In this document: piece by piece, positions 38,300 through 46,529 of the stretch
Numbering within the stretch: position 1 is the first letter of the stretch
Layout of the letters: each line of letters starts with the position of its first letter
Assembly (NCBI GenBank): GCA_947495575.1
Contig: CANLZL010000003.1
Coordinates: 452,807 to 516,806 of the forward strand
Reading direction: 5' to 3'
From: an uncultured Nioella sp.
GTDB lineage: Bacteria; Pseudomonadota; Alphaproteobacteria; Rhodobacterales; Rhodobacteraceae
DNA: 64,000 nt
Program-made: the position numbers and the translations under genes
The notes under the pieces: generated by a model
Told to the model about the DNA's origin: nothing
The model's input: the letters and a program-made list of their open reading frames with translations, nothing else
Database searches by the model: none

Positions 38300-38905
38300 G
38301 TGGTTCAGCGTCTGACAGAGCGCGATTTTGAGTTTCACCTGGGCTATTTGGGCCGCGCCGCCCAAACGGCAATTCTGGCGGACATACGTGATGTCGTCAA
38401 ACAAGCGCCGATGATTCAACCGATGACTCCGCAAAGACAAAAGATGTCGGTTCGCATGACATCGGCGGGGCGCTTTGGCTGGATTGCTGATCCTGACGGC
38501 TATCGCTACGACCAGCGGCAGCCTTCAGGAAAAACCTGGCCCGATATTCCTCGGTCGATCCTGAAAATATGGCGCGCTGTTTCTGGTGTGACCCGAGATC
38601 CGGATTGCTGCCTTATCAACTTCTACGGCGAAGGCGCCAGGCTGGGCATGCATCAAGATAAAGATGAAGGCAGTTTTGATTGGCCGGTTGTGTCAATCTC
38701 GTTGGGGGACGAGGCGTTGTTTCGGATGGGTGACGTCACGCGAGGGGGCAAGACCAGCTCTGTCTGGCTGAAATCCGGAGATGTCGTTGTAATGGGAGGC
38801 GCCGCGCGTTTGAAATACCACGGCGTCGATCGGATAAAATTTGGTTCTTCACCGCTGTTAAAGAAAGGTGGCCGTATCAACCTGACACTTCGGGTTGCGG
38901 GCTAG
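38300..38905 (+). CDS. alkB: AlkB-type alpha-ketoglutarate-dependent dioxygenase (DNA repair)
   Basis: AlkB removes 1-methyladenine and 3-methylcytosine lesions by oxidative demethylation. The 201-residue protein begins with GTG at 38300 behind an AGAGG. The iron ligands are in LGMHQDKDE near residue 117 and the His of KYHGVDRI near residue 174. The 2-oxoglutarate-binding Arg residues lie in the RINLTLR ending. The [14 protein letters not shown] segment is typical of the family. It is divergent from dnaK. Confidence 0.93.
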   Translation: MVQRLTERDFEFHLGYLGRAAQTAILADIRDVVKQAPMIQPMTPQRQKMSVRMTSAGRFGWIADPDGYRYDQRQPSGKTWPDIPRSILKIWRAVSGVTRDPDCCLINFYGEGARLGMHQDKDEGSFDWPVVSISLGDEALFRMGDVTRGGKTSSVWLKSGDVVVMGGAARLKYHGVDRIKFGSSPLLKKGGRINLTLRVAG

Positions 38906-39519
38906 CGTGAAAGACTGCAACACCCATCGACCATATAGGTCTGCCCACCCGTTCTGCGCACGAATTGAGCAGTTAGGCCAAAGTCACGGTCGCTCATCCC
39001 ATCCGAGCAAACGCCACGCCGGATAAAGCCTGTCATGTTTGACGTTCCGCTATCCAGATCTAGTGCAAACCCATATGGCCCACGTCCAACAGGGTGATCC
39101 ACGAATAGCTCCGCATGGGGCTGGTTTTGAACGTCGAAATCACTCCAATTTCCGCCGCCGATCAGCCGCTCATAGCTCCAAAACGGTTCGGTTCCGTGGC
39201 AATAAAGCGGGGCGGGTAAACCTGCATTCCAATCAGGGCCCGTGCGCGTCAGAAACCGCATTGAGGCCCAACCCGAAAACTCACCCATCGAGACGCGGCC
39301 CCAACGCTGGTCCTGATTGACTCCGATTACCTCGATGCCACGAGCATTGGGCGCCAAGCTGCCGATAATGTCATGTGATGTTCCCGGCCCGGAGCGGACA
39401 TTTAAAACATCCGACGCGGCAACGCCCGTTACATTGTAGAGAGCGGGATAATCATGCACCTGAGCGGCAGCCGCGCCGCCGAAAACCAAAAAAATCAAAG
39501 TAAGAAAAAGTCGCTTCAT
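38902..39519 (-). CDS. Secreted SH3-domain protein with COG3650-like C-terminal domain
   Basis: The start at 39519 (MKRLFLTLIFLVFGG) gives 205 residues with a signal peptide ending near AAAAQ. A bacterial SH3 (type 3) domain follows, with DVLNVRSGPGTSHDIIGSL near residue 36 and a FSGWASMRFL end. The C-terminal half contains LYCHGTEPFWSY, similar to the CxGTEPFW motif of small lipoprotein-like COG3650 domains. Two further Cys pairs occur near the end. It overlaps the permease gene by 4 bases and is probably co-transcribed with it. A cell-wall or envelope role is inferred only. Confidence 0.8.
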   Translation of the reverse strand: MKRLFLTLIFLVFGGAAAAQVHDYPALYNVTGVAASDVLNVRSGPGTSHDIIGSLAPNARGIEVIGVNQDQRWGRVSMGEFSGWASMRFLTRTGPDWNAGLPAPLYCHGTEPFWSYERLIGGGNWSDFDVQNQPHAELFVDHPVGRGPYGFALDLDSGTSNMTGFIRRGVCSDGMSDRDFGLTAQFVRRTGGQTYMVDGCCSLSR

Positions 39520-40340
39520 CGGTTCGCCATCCAACTAAGTGAAACATGTTTCCTGGTGTAGAAATCCCCCATCAGTCCCAACATCATGAATCCGATGGTG
39601 AAGTACAAAGGATACTGCCAATTGGTGTAATGTGGAAAATAATTGTTGAACGCAAAGCCACGGGCCTGGTCAATCAGATGAAAAAGAGGGTTCCAATCGA
39701 ACCATTGGATCATGAAGCTGGGAAGGGCATTGGCGACAAACATCTTGCCGGACGCCAGCATATTGGCCCGATTATAGACGGTTTGAATGATCGAAATGAG
39801 GTCAGGGATCCACGGCTTCAGGGCCAGCATAACCATGCCCAACGCGCAACCCGATGCCCACGCCCCGAGATACATTAGCAAAACACCCGGCCAGTAATCA
39901 AAATGGACCGGGTTCAGAATTGTGTGGACACCCAACAGGATCATCGCCAGCGAAAGCGTTTGGATGTAAAGCGCCGACAAAGCAGAGGACGCGATGGCGA
40001 CGACTGTATTCATCGGCGCATGGTGCATCATCGGCGAAGCCGGCCCCTCGGCAGACAGCACAGCACCAAGCGCCTTGATATGGGTGAGGTAGAGAAAAAT
40101 CCCGGTGATCAGGTAAATTACGAAATCGCCGCGGATCAGCGAGCGTCGCGTCCCAAGAACGGTAAACATGAAATAGAATGCAACGATGAACATAACGGCC
40201 TGCAACATGTTCATCACCAGCGCCATAAAGGCATTGCCGTGGGCCTGCCGCACTTTTCGGACCGTCGTCACGTAAGTTAAATGTGCGAGATTCAGGATGA
40301 TCCCGATGGTTGTTCTCTGGTAGTTCTGCCTAAACTTCAT
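39516..40340 (-). CDS. KpsM-like polysaccharide ABC transporter permease
   Basis: The start at 40340 (MKFRQNYQRTTIGIIL) gives 274 residues with about six membrane segments, the layout of ABC-2 type permeases for capsule or lipopolysaccharide export. The PLFHLIDQARGFAFNNYFPHY segment near the end resembles the KpsM/Wzm C-terminus. The matching ATPase (KpsT/Wzt) is not next to it or in this window. It is divergent from cysQ. Confidence 0.83.
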   Translation of the reverse strand: MKFRQNYQRTTIGIILNLAHLTYVTTVRKVRQAHGNAFMALVMNMLQAVMFIVAFYFMFTVLGTRRSLIRGDFVIYLITGIFLYLTHIKALGAVLSAEGPASPMMHHAPMNTVVAIASSALSALYIQTLSLAMILLGVHTILNPVHFDYWPGVLLMYLGAWASGCALGMVMLALKPWIPDLISIIQTVYNRANMLASGKMFVANALPSFMIQWFDWNPLFHLIDQARGFAFNNYFPHYTNWQYPLYFTIGFMMLGLMGDFYTRKHVSLSWMANR

Positions 40341-40470
40341 GCGAAACCCGTGATGCTGCCCGATTTTGCCGATCCCTGTCTTTGTCGCAGGGAATTCTTG
40401 CTCAAATCTTGTTAGGCGACGATAACGGCGAAAGCTGGTTTTTTCAATGAAACTCCCAAGGAGAGCCCTG

Positions 40471-41277
40471 GTGGACTTTAATAAGATTGAAACCGTGTTC
40501 CGAAAGCTGGCCTTGGAGGCCGGCGACAAGATCATGGAAATATACAATTCTGACGATTTTGAAGTGAAGGCAAAGTCGGATGACAGCCCGGTCACGATTG
40601 CAGATGAAGCGGCGGATGCATTGATTTCCGCGGGTTTGCGCGCGGAATTTCCTGATGTTACTTTGGTGACAGAAGAGCAGGCCGACAGCCACGGTCAGAC
40701 GGCAGAGACATTTATCATTGTCGATCCGTTGGACGGTACAAAGGAATTCATCAAACGACGCGGTGAATTTACGGTAAATATCGCCTATGTCGAAAGCGGC
40801 ATTCCTGTGCGGGGCGTTGTATATGCCCCAGCAAAAAACCGTCTGTTCTATACAGATGCAACCGGGCAAACGGTCGAAGAAGCATCGGGCGATGACGGTT
40901 TCGACAAGGTTACCGTTGGCGAAAAACGGGCGCTGGCCGTGACAAAACCCGACAACTCGGCGCTGATGGTGGTCGCGTCCAAGTCTCATCGCGATGCAGC
41001 AACCGACGATTACATCGGCAAATACACTGTCAAAGACATGACTTCCGCGGGATCATCATTGAAATTTTGTCTCGTGGCAGCCGGAGAGGCGGACATTTAT
41101 CCGCGTCTTGGCCGTACAATGGAGTGGGACACGGCTGCCGCTGATGCCGTGTTGCGTGGGGCCGGCGGAAAAATGGTACGCTTTGACGACCATACGACCT
41201 TTACTTATGGCAAACCGGGCTATGAAAATCCGTTTTTCATTGCCCACGCGCCGGGCGTTGATCTGAAGGCCGGATAA
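40471..41277 (+). CDS. cysQ: 3'(2'),5'-bisphosphate nucleotidase CysQ
   Basis: CysQ removes the 3'-phosphate from PAP, the by-product of sulfotransferases and sulfate assimilation. The GTG start at 40471 is preceded by AAGGAG 7 bases upstream and gives 268 residues; an ATG 24 bases earlier lacks such a site. The inositol-monophosphatase family motifs are TEEQAD near residue 68, IVDPLDGTKEF near residue 84 and EWDTAAADAVL near residue 212. It opens a plus-strand run with kdsB and a glycosyltransferase, which fits a sulfated-glycan context. Confidence 0.93.
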   Translation: MDFNKIETVFRKLALEAGDKIMEIYNSDDFEVKAKSDDSPVTIADEAADALISAGLRAEFPDVTLVTEEQADSHGQTAETFIIVDPLDGTKEFIKRRGEFTVNIAYVESGIPVRGVVYAPAKNRLFYTDATGQTVEEASGDDGFDKVTVGEKRALAVTKPDNSALMVVASKSHRDAATDDYIGKYTVKDMTSAGSSLKFCLVAAGEADIYPRLGRTMEWDTAAADAVLRGAGGKMVRFDDHTTFTYGKPGYENPFFIAHAPGVDLKAG

Positions 41278-41278
41278 A

Positions 41279-42079
41279 ATGAGCACTGTCTGCATCATCC
41301 CTGCTCGCTTCGCGTCCACACGGTTTCCTGGAAAACCCCTTGCAGAATTGCGGGGGGCAACGGGCGAGCCTCGGAGCCTGATCCATCGCAGTTGGTTGGC
41401 AGCGCAAGAGGTTGACGGCCTTGACGCTGTATATGTCGCGACTGATGACGAGCGTATCAAAGCGGCAGCTGAGGCATTCGGGGCAGAGGTACTGATGACC
41501 TCAGAGACCTGTGCCAATGGCACCGAACGCTGCGCGGAAGCCTTGAAGCAATTGGGCGATGATGTGGACATGGTCGTGAACCTGCAGGGCGATGCGCCAC
41601 TGACCCCTGCATGGTTCCTTGAAGATCTGATCGCGGGGCTGAAAACTGCGCCCGATGCTGCTTTGGCAACGCCTGTCCTGCGCTGTGACGGGGAAACCCA
41701 TTCTGCACTGATGGCCGACCGCCATGCAGGGCGCGTTGGTGGTACGACCGCAGTTTTTGATCGCAACCATCACGCGCTCTACTTCTCGAAAGAAGTGGTG
41801 CCTTATACCGGTCGCATCTATCAACGAGATGAGGATACGCCCGTTTTCCATCATGTCGGGGTCTATGCCTATCGGCCGGATGCCTTGTCGGCCTATCCGT
41901 CCTGGCCAACCGGAACGTTAGAGACTCTGGAAGGTTTAGAGCAAATGCGGTTCCTGGAAAGCGGTCACAAGGTTCTCTGCGTCGAAGTAGAGGCGCGCGG
42001 GCGCAAGTTTTGGGAATTGAACAACCCCGAGGATATCCCACGGATCGAGACTATGTTGCAGGAGATGGGGGCAGCTTGA
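41279..42079 (+). CDS. kdsB: 3-deoxy-manno-octulosonate cytidylyltransferase (CMP-Kdo synthetase)
   Basis: KdsB activates Kdo with CTP for lipid A core or capsule synthesis. The 266-residue protein has the N-terminal IIPARFASTRFPGKPLAE (nucleotide-binding loop), the YVATDDERI segment near residue 45, NLQGDAPL near residue 102 and a typical NNPEDIPRIE end. It starts one base after cysQ. A second, lipopolysaccharide-specific kdsB may exist elsewhere; this copy's placement in a polysaccharide block suggests a capsule role, as inference. Confidence 0.88.
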   Translation: MSTVCIIPARFASTRFPGKPLAELRGATGEPRSLIHRSWLAAQEVDGLDAVYVATDDERIKAAAEAFGAEVLMTSETCANGTERCAEALKQLGDDVDMVVNLQGDAPLTPAWFLEDLIAGLKTAPDAALATPVLRCDGETHSALMADRHAGRVGGTTAVFDRNHHALYFSKEVVPYTGRIYQRDEDTPVFHHVGVYAYRPDALSAYPSWPTGTLETLEGLEQMRFLESGHKVLCVEVEARGRKFWELNNPEDIPRIETMLQEMGAA

Positions 42080-43272
42080 CCCGCGAGATCCCAGTAAGTG
42101 TCATTATCGTCAGCCACGGGCGACCTGCCCTATTGCGACGGGCACTGATTGGGGTCTCACAACTATTCTATCGTCCTTTTGAGGTTGTGGTTGTCGCTGA
42201 TACAGAGGGCTTGAAGGCCATCGCCGATTTGCCATTTGCAGAAAGCCTCAAAACAGCAGAACAGAGCCTTCCCAACATCTCTGCGGCCCGCAATATCGGG
42301 GCGAATTTGGCGGGGGGTGACGTGCTGGCCTATATCGACGACGACGCCGTGCCCGAGCCATCTTGGCTGCACTATCTGACCCAGCCGTTTTCCTCGCCCA
42401 AAGTTCTTGCGACAACAGGAACTGTTTTGGGCAGAAATGGAATATCCGTCCAATGGGCCAACAGAGTGGTTGATCCAAGCGGCGTGGCCGAACCATTTTC
42501 GGGAGATTTGGCGCAAGGCCAAGTGGTCAAGCTGGAAGGGACCAATATGGCAATCCGGCGGTCGGCCCTTGAGGGTTTGGGCGGGTTTGACGAATGGTTC
42601 AGCTTTTTCCTCGACGAAACCGATTTTTCCCGACGCCTAAAAACGGGCATTGTGTTGGCGCCAAAGGCCACGGTGCATCACGGGTTTGCCGCAAGTGCCC
42701 GACGCAGCAGCGACCGGATGCCAACCGATCTCTATGAAATCGGACGCAGCAGCGCCAGTTTTCTGAAAAAACACGCACCAGCCGAATTGGCGGCGGGGCT
42801 GGAGAACCTACATAGAGAACAAAGTGAGCGGTTAGGGCGGTTCCTTAAACAAAACTTGATGAGCAACAGTCAGCGTGAAGACCTGTTGCAACGTCTGGAT
42901 CTGGGCATCGAAGAAGGCAAAGAGGACGGGGAAGAACAATTGCCCGGTATCGCGCCAAAGCCTGATTTCTTTCCGCTTTCTGCCCCACCTCGACATCACC
43001 ACAAAGTCTTGTCCGGGCGTTGGTTCCAAAAAACGAGCCTGTTGCAGCAAGCGCGACGCGAGGTTGCCGACGGTCATGTCGTCAGTCTTTTCTTATTCGA
43101 ACCAACAATCCGCGCGCATCGAGTGGAGTTCCTTGAACCTGGTATCTGGCTTCAAACCGGTGGCCTCTTTGGCCCATCGGTGCGCAGCGAGCCGCGGTTC
43201 AGACTGTGGTCGTTTCGCAAGCGCGTCGCAAAGGAACAGGCCCGATTGAACAAAATTCGCTGGATTTCTTAA
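42076..43272 (+). CDS. Family 2 glycosyltransferase
   Basis: The likely TTG start at 42076 overlaps the kdsB stop (TTGA) and gives 398 residues. The GT-A fold shows VSVIIVSHGRPALL at the start, the RNIGANLAGGDVLAYIDDDAVPEPSW segment (DXD motif) near residue 78 and the GGFDEWFSFFLDETDFSRR acceptor region near residue 173. The long C-terminal part (after about residue 280) is not recognisable. The donor sugar and the product are unknown. It belongs to the cysQ-kdsB run. Confidence 0.83.
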   Translation: MTREIPVSVIIVSHGRPALLRRALIGVSQLFYRPFEVVVVADTEGLKAIADLPFAESLKTAEQSLPNISAARNIGANLAGGDVLAYIDDDAVPEPSWLHYLTQPFSSPKVLATTGTVLGRNGISVQWANRVVDPSGVAEPFSGDLAQGQVVKLEGTNMAIRRSALEGLGGFDEWFSFFLDETDFSRRLKTGIVLAPKATVHHGFAASARRSSDRMPTDLYEIGRSSASFLKKHAPAELAAGLENLHREQSERLGRFLKQNLMSNSQREDLLQRLDLGIEEGKEDGEEQLPGIAPKPDFFPLSAPPRHHHKVLSGRWFQKTSLLQQARREVADGHVVSLFLFEPTIRAHRVEFLEPGIWLQTGGLFGPSVRSEPRFRLWSFRKRVAKEQARLNKIRWIS

Positions 43273-43401
43273 CCTTTTCGAGGGCAAGAATAGGTAAAAC
43301 ACAAAAATGGCCATTTCTGGGACCAGTGCTGCCGCCTTCGTCTTTTAAACCAGCACCAGTAACCATTGATCGTACGGCGAGCAGACCGGGTAGGACCAAA
43401 G

Positions 43402-44292
43402 ATGAAAAAAGTAACCAAAGCAATCTTTCCAGTGGCGGGACTAGGAACGCGGTTTTTGCCTGCGACCAAGTCTATCCCAAAAGAGATCATGACCTTGGTC
43501 GACCGACCTTTGATTCAATACGCAATTGATGAGGCGCGCGCGGCAGGCATCAAAGAATTCATCTTTGTGACCGCCCGCGGGAAAAGCGCGCTTGAAGACT
43601 ATTTTGATGTCGCGCCGGAACTGGAACGCTCGCTTCGCCAAAAGGGCAAGGACGAGATGCTGAAGGTTTTGAAATCCACCAACATGGATTCCGGTGAGAT
43701 CGCCTATATGCGGCAAAACAAGGCTCTTGGCCTGGGCCACGCCGTCTGGTGCGCGCGACGCTTGTTGGGCAATGAGCCCTTTGCCGTGATCCTTCCTGAT
43801 GACGTGATTGCGGCCGAAACACCCTGCTTGCAACAAATGATGGAAGCGCATTCCGAAACGGGTGGCAACGTTGTTGCTGCCATGGAAGTGCCGCCTGCAA
43901 TGACATCGTCCTACGGTATCTTGGACGTAAAGGACGATATGGGCGCAATGGTGTCTGTGAAGGGAATGGTTGAAAAGCCGAAGACCGAAGACTCTCCGTC
44001 AAACCTTGCTGTGATCGGTCGCTACATCCTGACGCCCGATGTGATGCGCAACCTCAATCGCGCAAAGGCCGGTGCTGGTGGCGAAGTTCAGCTGACCGAT
44101 GCCATCGCCGAAGAAATCAAGAACCAGGACAATGTCTATGGATTCCGGTTCCGCGGTCAGCGTTACGATTGCGGGTCCAAGGCCGGGTTCTTACAGGCCA
44201 CGGTTGCCTTTGGTCTCGCGCGCGATGATCTGCGCGATGAATTTTCGCAGTTTCTTGATGGCATGATGGCCATGAAAAACGCGGCCCAGTAA
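43402..44292 (+). CDS. galU: UTP-glucose-1-phosphate uridylyltransferase
   Basis: GalU makes UDP-glucose, the sugar donor for many polysaccharides. The start at 43402 (MKKVTKAIFPVAG) gives 296 residues. Features are AGLGTRFLPATKSIPKE near residue 14, the LGLGHAVWCAR segment near residue 113, the VILPDDV strand and the QRYDCGSKAGFL Lys-containing site near residue 254. It starts a second plus-strand run after a gap of about 130 bases. Confidence 0.95.
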   Translation: MKKVTKAIFPVAGLGTRFLPATKSIPKEIMTLVDRPLIQYAIDEARAAGIKEFIFVTARGKSALEDYFDVAPELERSLRQKGKDEMLKVLKSTNMDSGEIAYMRQNKALGLGHAVWCARRLLGNEPFAVILPDDVIAAETPCLQQMMEAHSETGGNVVAAMEVPPAMTSSYGILDVKDDMGAMVSVKGMVEKPKTEDSPSNLAVIGRYILTPDVMRNLNRAKAGAGGEVQLTDAIAEEIKNQDNVYGFRFRGQRYDCGSKAGFLQATVAFGLARDDLRDEFSQFLDGMMAMKNAAQ

Positions 44293-44297
44293 GAAAA

Positions 44298-45515
44298 ATG
44301 CCTTCACCAGCCCTTTGTCTGGACCTGACCCGGCTATTGTCGCGTGTCGGGCGCGGGCCTTTGACTGGTGTGGACCGCGTCGAACGCGCTTACGGAGATT
44401 GGGTGTTATCGGTTGATCCTGACCCAAGGTTTCTGGTCCGGACGTCACGCGGTTACTTGATCTTTGGCAAAGAGGGTGCAGCCGCGTTTTTTTCGGCGTT
44501 GGACCAGAATACAAGCTGGCCACGGCCAGATCTTCTGTCTCGCCTATATGGGAAAGGGAAGGTTGCGCGGCATGGGGCGGAGGTTCTTTTGCGCCGCTTC
44601 GCACTGGGCCGGGCAATCAAGGGACGACTTCCGCATTTGTTGCGCACGCATCTTCGGCCCAGCACAACCTATCTAAATACCGGCCACGCAAATTTGACGG
44701 AAGCCGTTTTGCGCGCGGTTGGTGACATTCCGAAAGCGCGCACAGCCGTGTTTATTCACGACGTTATTCCTCTGGACCAGCCGGAATATTCCAGCCCCGG
44801 CATGCCTGAGAAATTTGAGGCCATGCTGGCCCGCGTCAATCGACATGCCGACCTGATCATCTGCAACTCGCACGACACCAAATCGCGGCTACGGGCGCAT
44901 GGGGTCCAAGGGCAAATTGTTCCGGCGCACCTGGGATTGCACTCCGAGCCAGTGCCCGAGCGTTTGCCGCACCCGCTTGATCCCGAAGTCGCCCATTTTG
45001 TTGTGTTGGGAACGATTGAGCCAAGGAAAAACCACGCGGTGTTGCTGGAAGCCTGGGAGGGCTTGCCAGAAAAGGGCCGACCACATTTGCATATTGTCGG
45101 GCGCCGCGGATGGGCCGCGCCAGATCTGCTGCAACGACTCGACGCCCATCCGCAACGGGGCATCAGCATTTTTGAACACCCAAGCCTGACAGATGGACAG
45201 GTGGCGACCCTAATGGCGTCAAGTTGCGCATTGTTGTTTCCGACGCTGGCCGAAGGCTTTGGGTTGCCCGCCATTGAGGCTGCGCGTGCCGGTGTGTTGC
45301 CAATTTGCGCTGATTTGCCGGTATTACGTGAAATCTTGGGCAACAGAGCCGTTTACCTTGATCCCAACGATGCTGTAGCTTGGGCGGAAACGATTAAGAA
45401 ACATTCGGGGGCTAGTCTGGGCGGCGATTACACGCCGTGGGACGGATATCCGACGTGGCAGGCGCATTTTGAAACGGTTTCGCAGGCGGTTTTGCCTGGG
45501 CGAGCAGAAGGGTGA
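44298..45515 (+). CDS. Family 4 glycosyltransferase
   Basis: The 405-residue GT-B enzyme has the C-terminal donor-binding signature FPTLAEGFGLPAIEAARAG near residue 314 with the E-x7-E motif. The VLGTIEPRKNHAVLLEAW segment near residue 235 is also typical of GT4. The N-terminal half carries GPLTGVDRVERAY, a common beginning of the group. It follows galU after 5 bases. The donor and acceptor sugars cannot be predicted. Confidence 0.85.
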   Translation: MPSPALCLDLTRLLSRVGRGPLTGVDRVERAYGDWVLSVDPDPRFLVRTSRGYLIFGKEGAAAFFSALDQNTSWPRPDLLSRLYGKGKVARHGAEVLLRRFALGRAIKGRLPHLLRTHLRPSTTYLNTGHANLTEAVLRAVGDIPKARTAVFIHDVIPLDQPEYSSPGMPEKFEAMLARVNRHADLIICNSHDTKSRLRAHGVQGQIVPAHLGLHSEPVPERLPHPLDPEVAHFVVLGTIEPRKNHAVLLEAWEGLPEKGRPHLHIVGRRGWAAPDLLQRLDAHPQRGISIFEHPSLTDGQVATLMASSCALLFPTLAEGFGLPAIEAARAGVLPICADLPVLREILGNRAVYLDPNDAVAWAETIKKHSGASLGGDYTPWDGYPTWQAHFETVSQAVLPGRAEG

Positions 45516-45518
45516 GCG

Positions 45519-46529
45519 ATGAAGGCGGTCCAGCGTTACAAGCTGCGCCTTGAGCGGAAAAGGTTCCTTGTGAGGGCCTGGCGCAAAGCGCGTGAGCTGT
45601 TGCTTGTTGCCGATCGCACCGATCAGATCCGGAAAAACGACGTCATTTGTTTTGTGACCCTGCGCAATGAACGCATTCGGCTGCCGTTTTTTCTGAATTA
45701 CTACCGCGAACGGGGCGTGGGTCATTTTGTTTTTGTTGATAATGACAGCACAGATGGAACCCGTGAATACCTGGCCGCACAAGGCGATTGTTCCGTATGG
45801 ATGAGCCAGGGCAGCTATAAGCGCTCGCGCTTTGGAATGGACTGGCTAAACGCCCTGATGCGTCAATACGGGCACGGGCATTGGTGCGTCGTCGTCGACC
45901 CGGATGAATTCCTTGTCTACCCGTTTTGCGACACCCGGCCGATCCCGGCGCTGACCGATTGGCTGGAAAGCAGTTCAATCAAAAGCTTCGGCGCGATGCT
46001 GTTGGATATGTATCCCAAAGGGCCAATTACGGCACAACCCTATTCCGAAGGACAGAACCCGTTCGACATTGCCTGTTGGTTCGACAGCGGCAATTACGCG
46101 ATTGATCGGAATTGGGAGTTTGGGAACCTCTGGATCCAGGGCGGTCCACGCGCGCGTCTATTCTTTCCTGACAATCCGGAACGGGCCCCGGCGCTGAACA
46201 AAATCCCGCTGGTGAAGTGGGACAAGGGTTATGCCTTCGCAAGTTCAACTCACATGCTATTGCCGCGCGGGTTGAACCTTGTTTTCGATGAATGGGGCGG
46301 CGAGAAAGCGTCCGGCGTACTGATGCACGCAAAGTTCCTGGATACCTTCACCAAGAAGGCCAGTGAGGAGCTGAAGCGGAAAGAGCATTACGCCAACAGC
46401 CATGAATATAAGGCCTACCACTCTGGTCTGAACGAAGACCCGAACCTGTGGTGCAAATGGTCTGAACGATACATCAATTGGCGTCAGCTTGAGATTCTGG
46501 GGCTTATGTCCAAGGGGAACTGGGCATGA
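45519..46529 (+). CDS. Glycosyltransferase, GT2/GT92-like
   Basis: The 336-residue protein has a basic N-terminus, then the GT-A fold: CFVTLRNERIRLPFFLNYY near residue 45, the nucleotide-binding FVDNDSTDGTREYL near residue 71 and the DXD-like VVVDPDEFLVYP near residue 126. A KASGVLMHAKFLD segment follows near residue 265. The pattern resembles the Glyco_tranf_2_4/family 92 group. The 3 bases between genes and the 4-base overlap with the next gene show a single transcription unit. Confidence 0.8.
   Translation: MKAVQRYKLRLERKRFLVRAWRKARELLLVADRTDQIRKNDVICFVTLRNERIRLPFFLNYYRERGVGHFVFVDNDSTDGTREYLAAQGDCSVWMSQGSYKRSRFGMDWLNALMRQYGHGHWCVVVDPDEFLVYPFCDTRPIPALTDWLESSSIKSFGAMLLDMYPKGPITAQPYSEGQNPFDIACWFDSGNYAIDRNWEFGNLWIQGGPRARLFFPDNPERAPALNKIPLVKWDKGYAFASSTHMLLPRGLNLVFDEWGGEKASGVLMHAKFLDTFTKKASEELKRKEHYANSHEYKAYHSGLNEDPNLWCKWSERYINWRQLEILGLMSKGNWA

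Noticed and set aside
38091..38372. A possible 94-residue N-terminal extension of DnaK
   Set aside because: It would cover the promoter and leader; the family N-terminus [12 protein letters not shown] is at 38090.
39543..39556. GAAACATGTTTC palindrome near the end of the permease gene
   Set aside because: It resembles parS arms in reverse order but lacks the CACGTG core, so it is not a ParB site.
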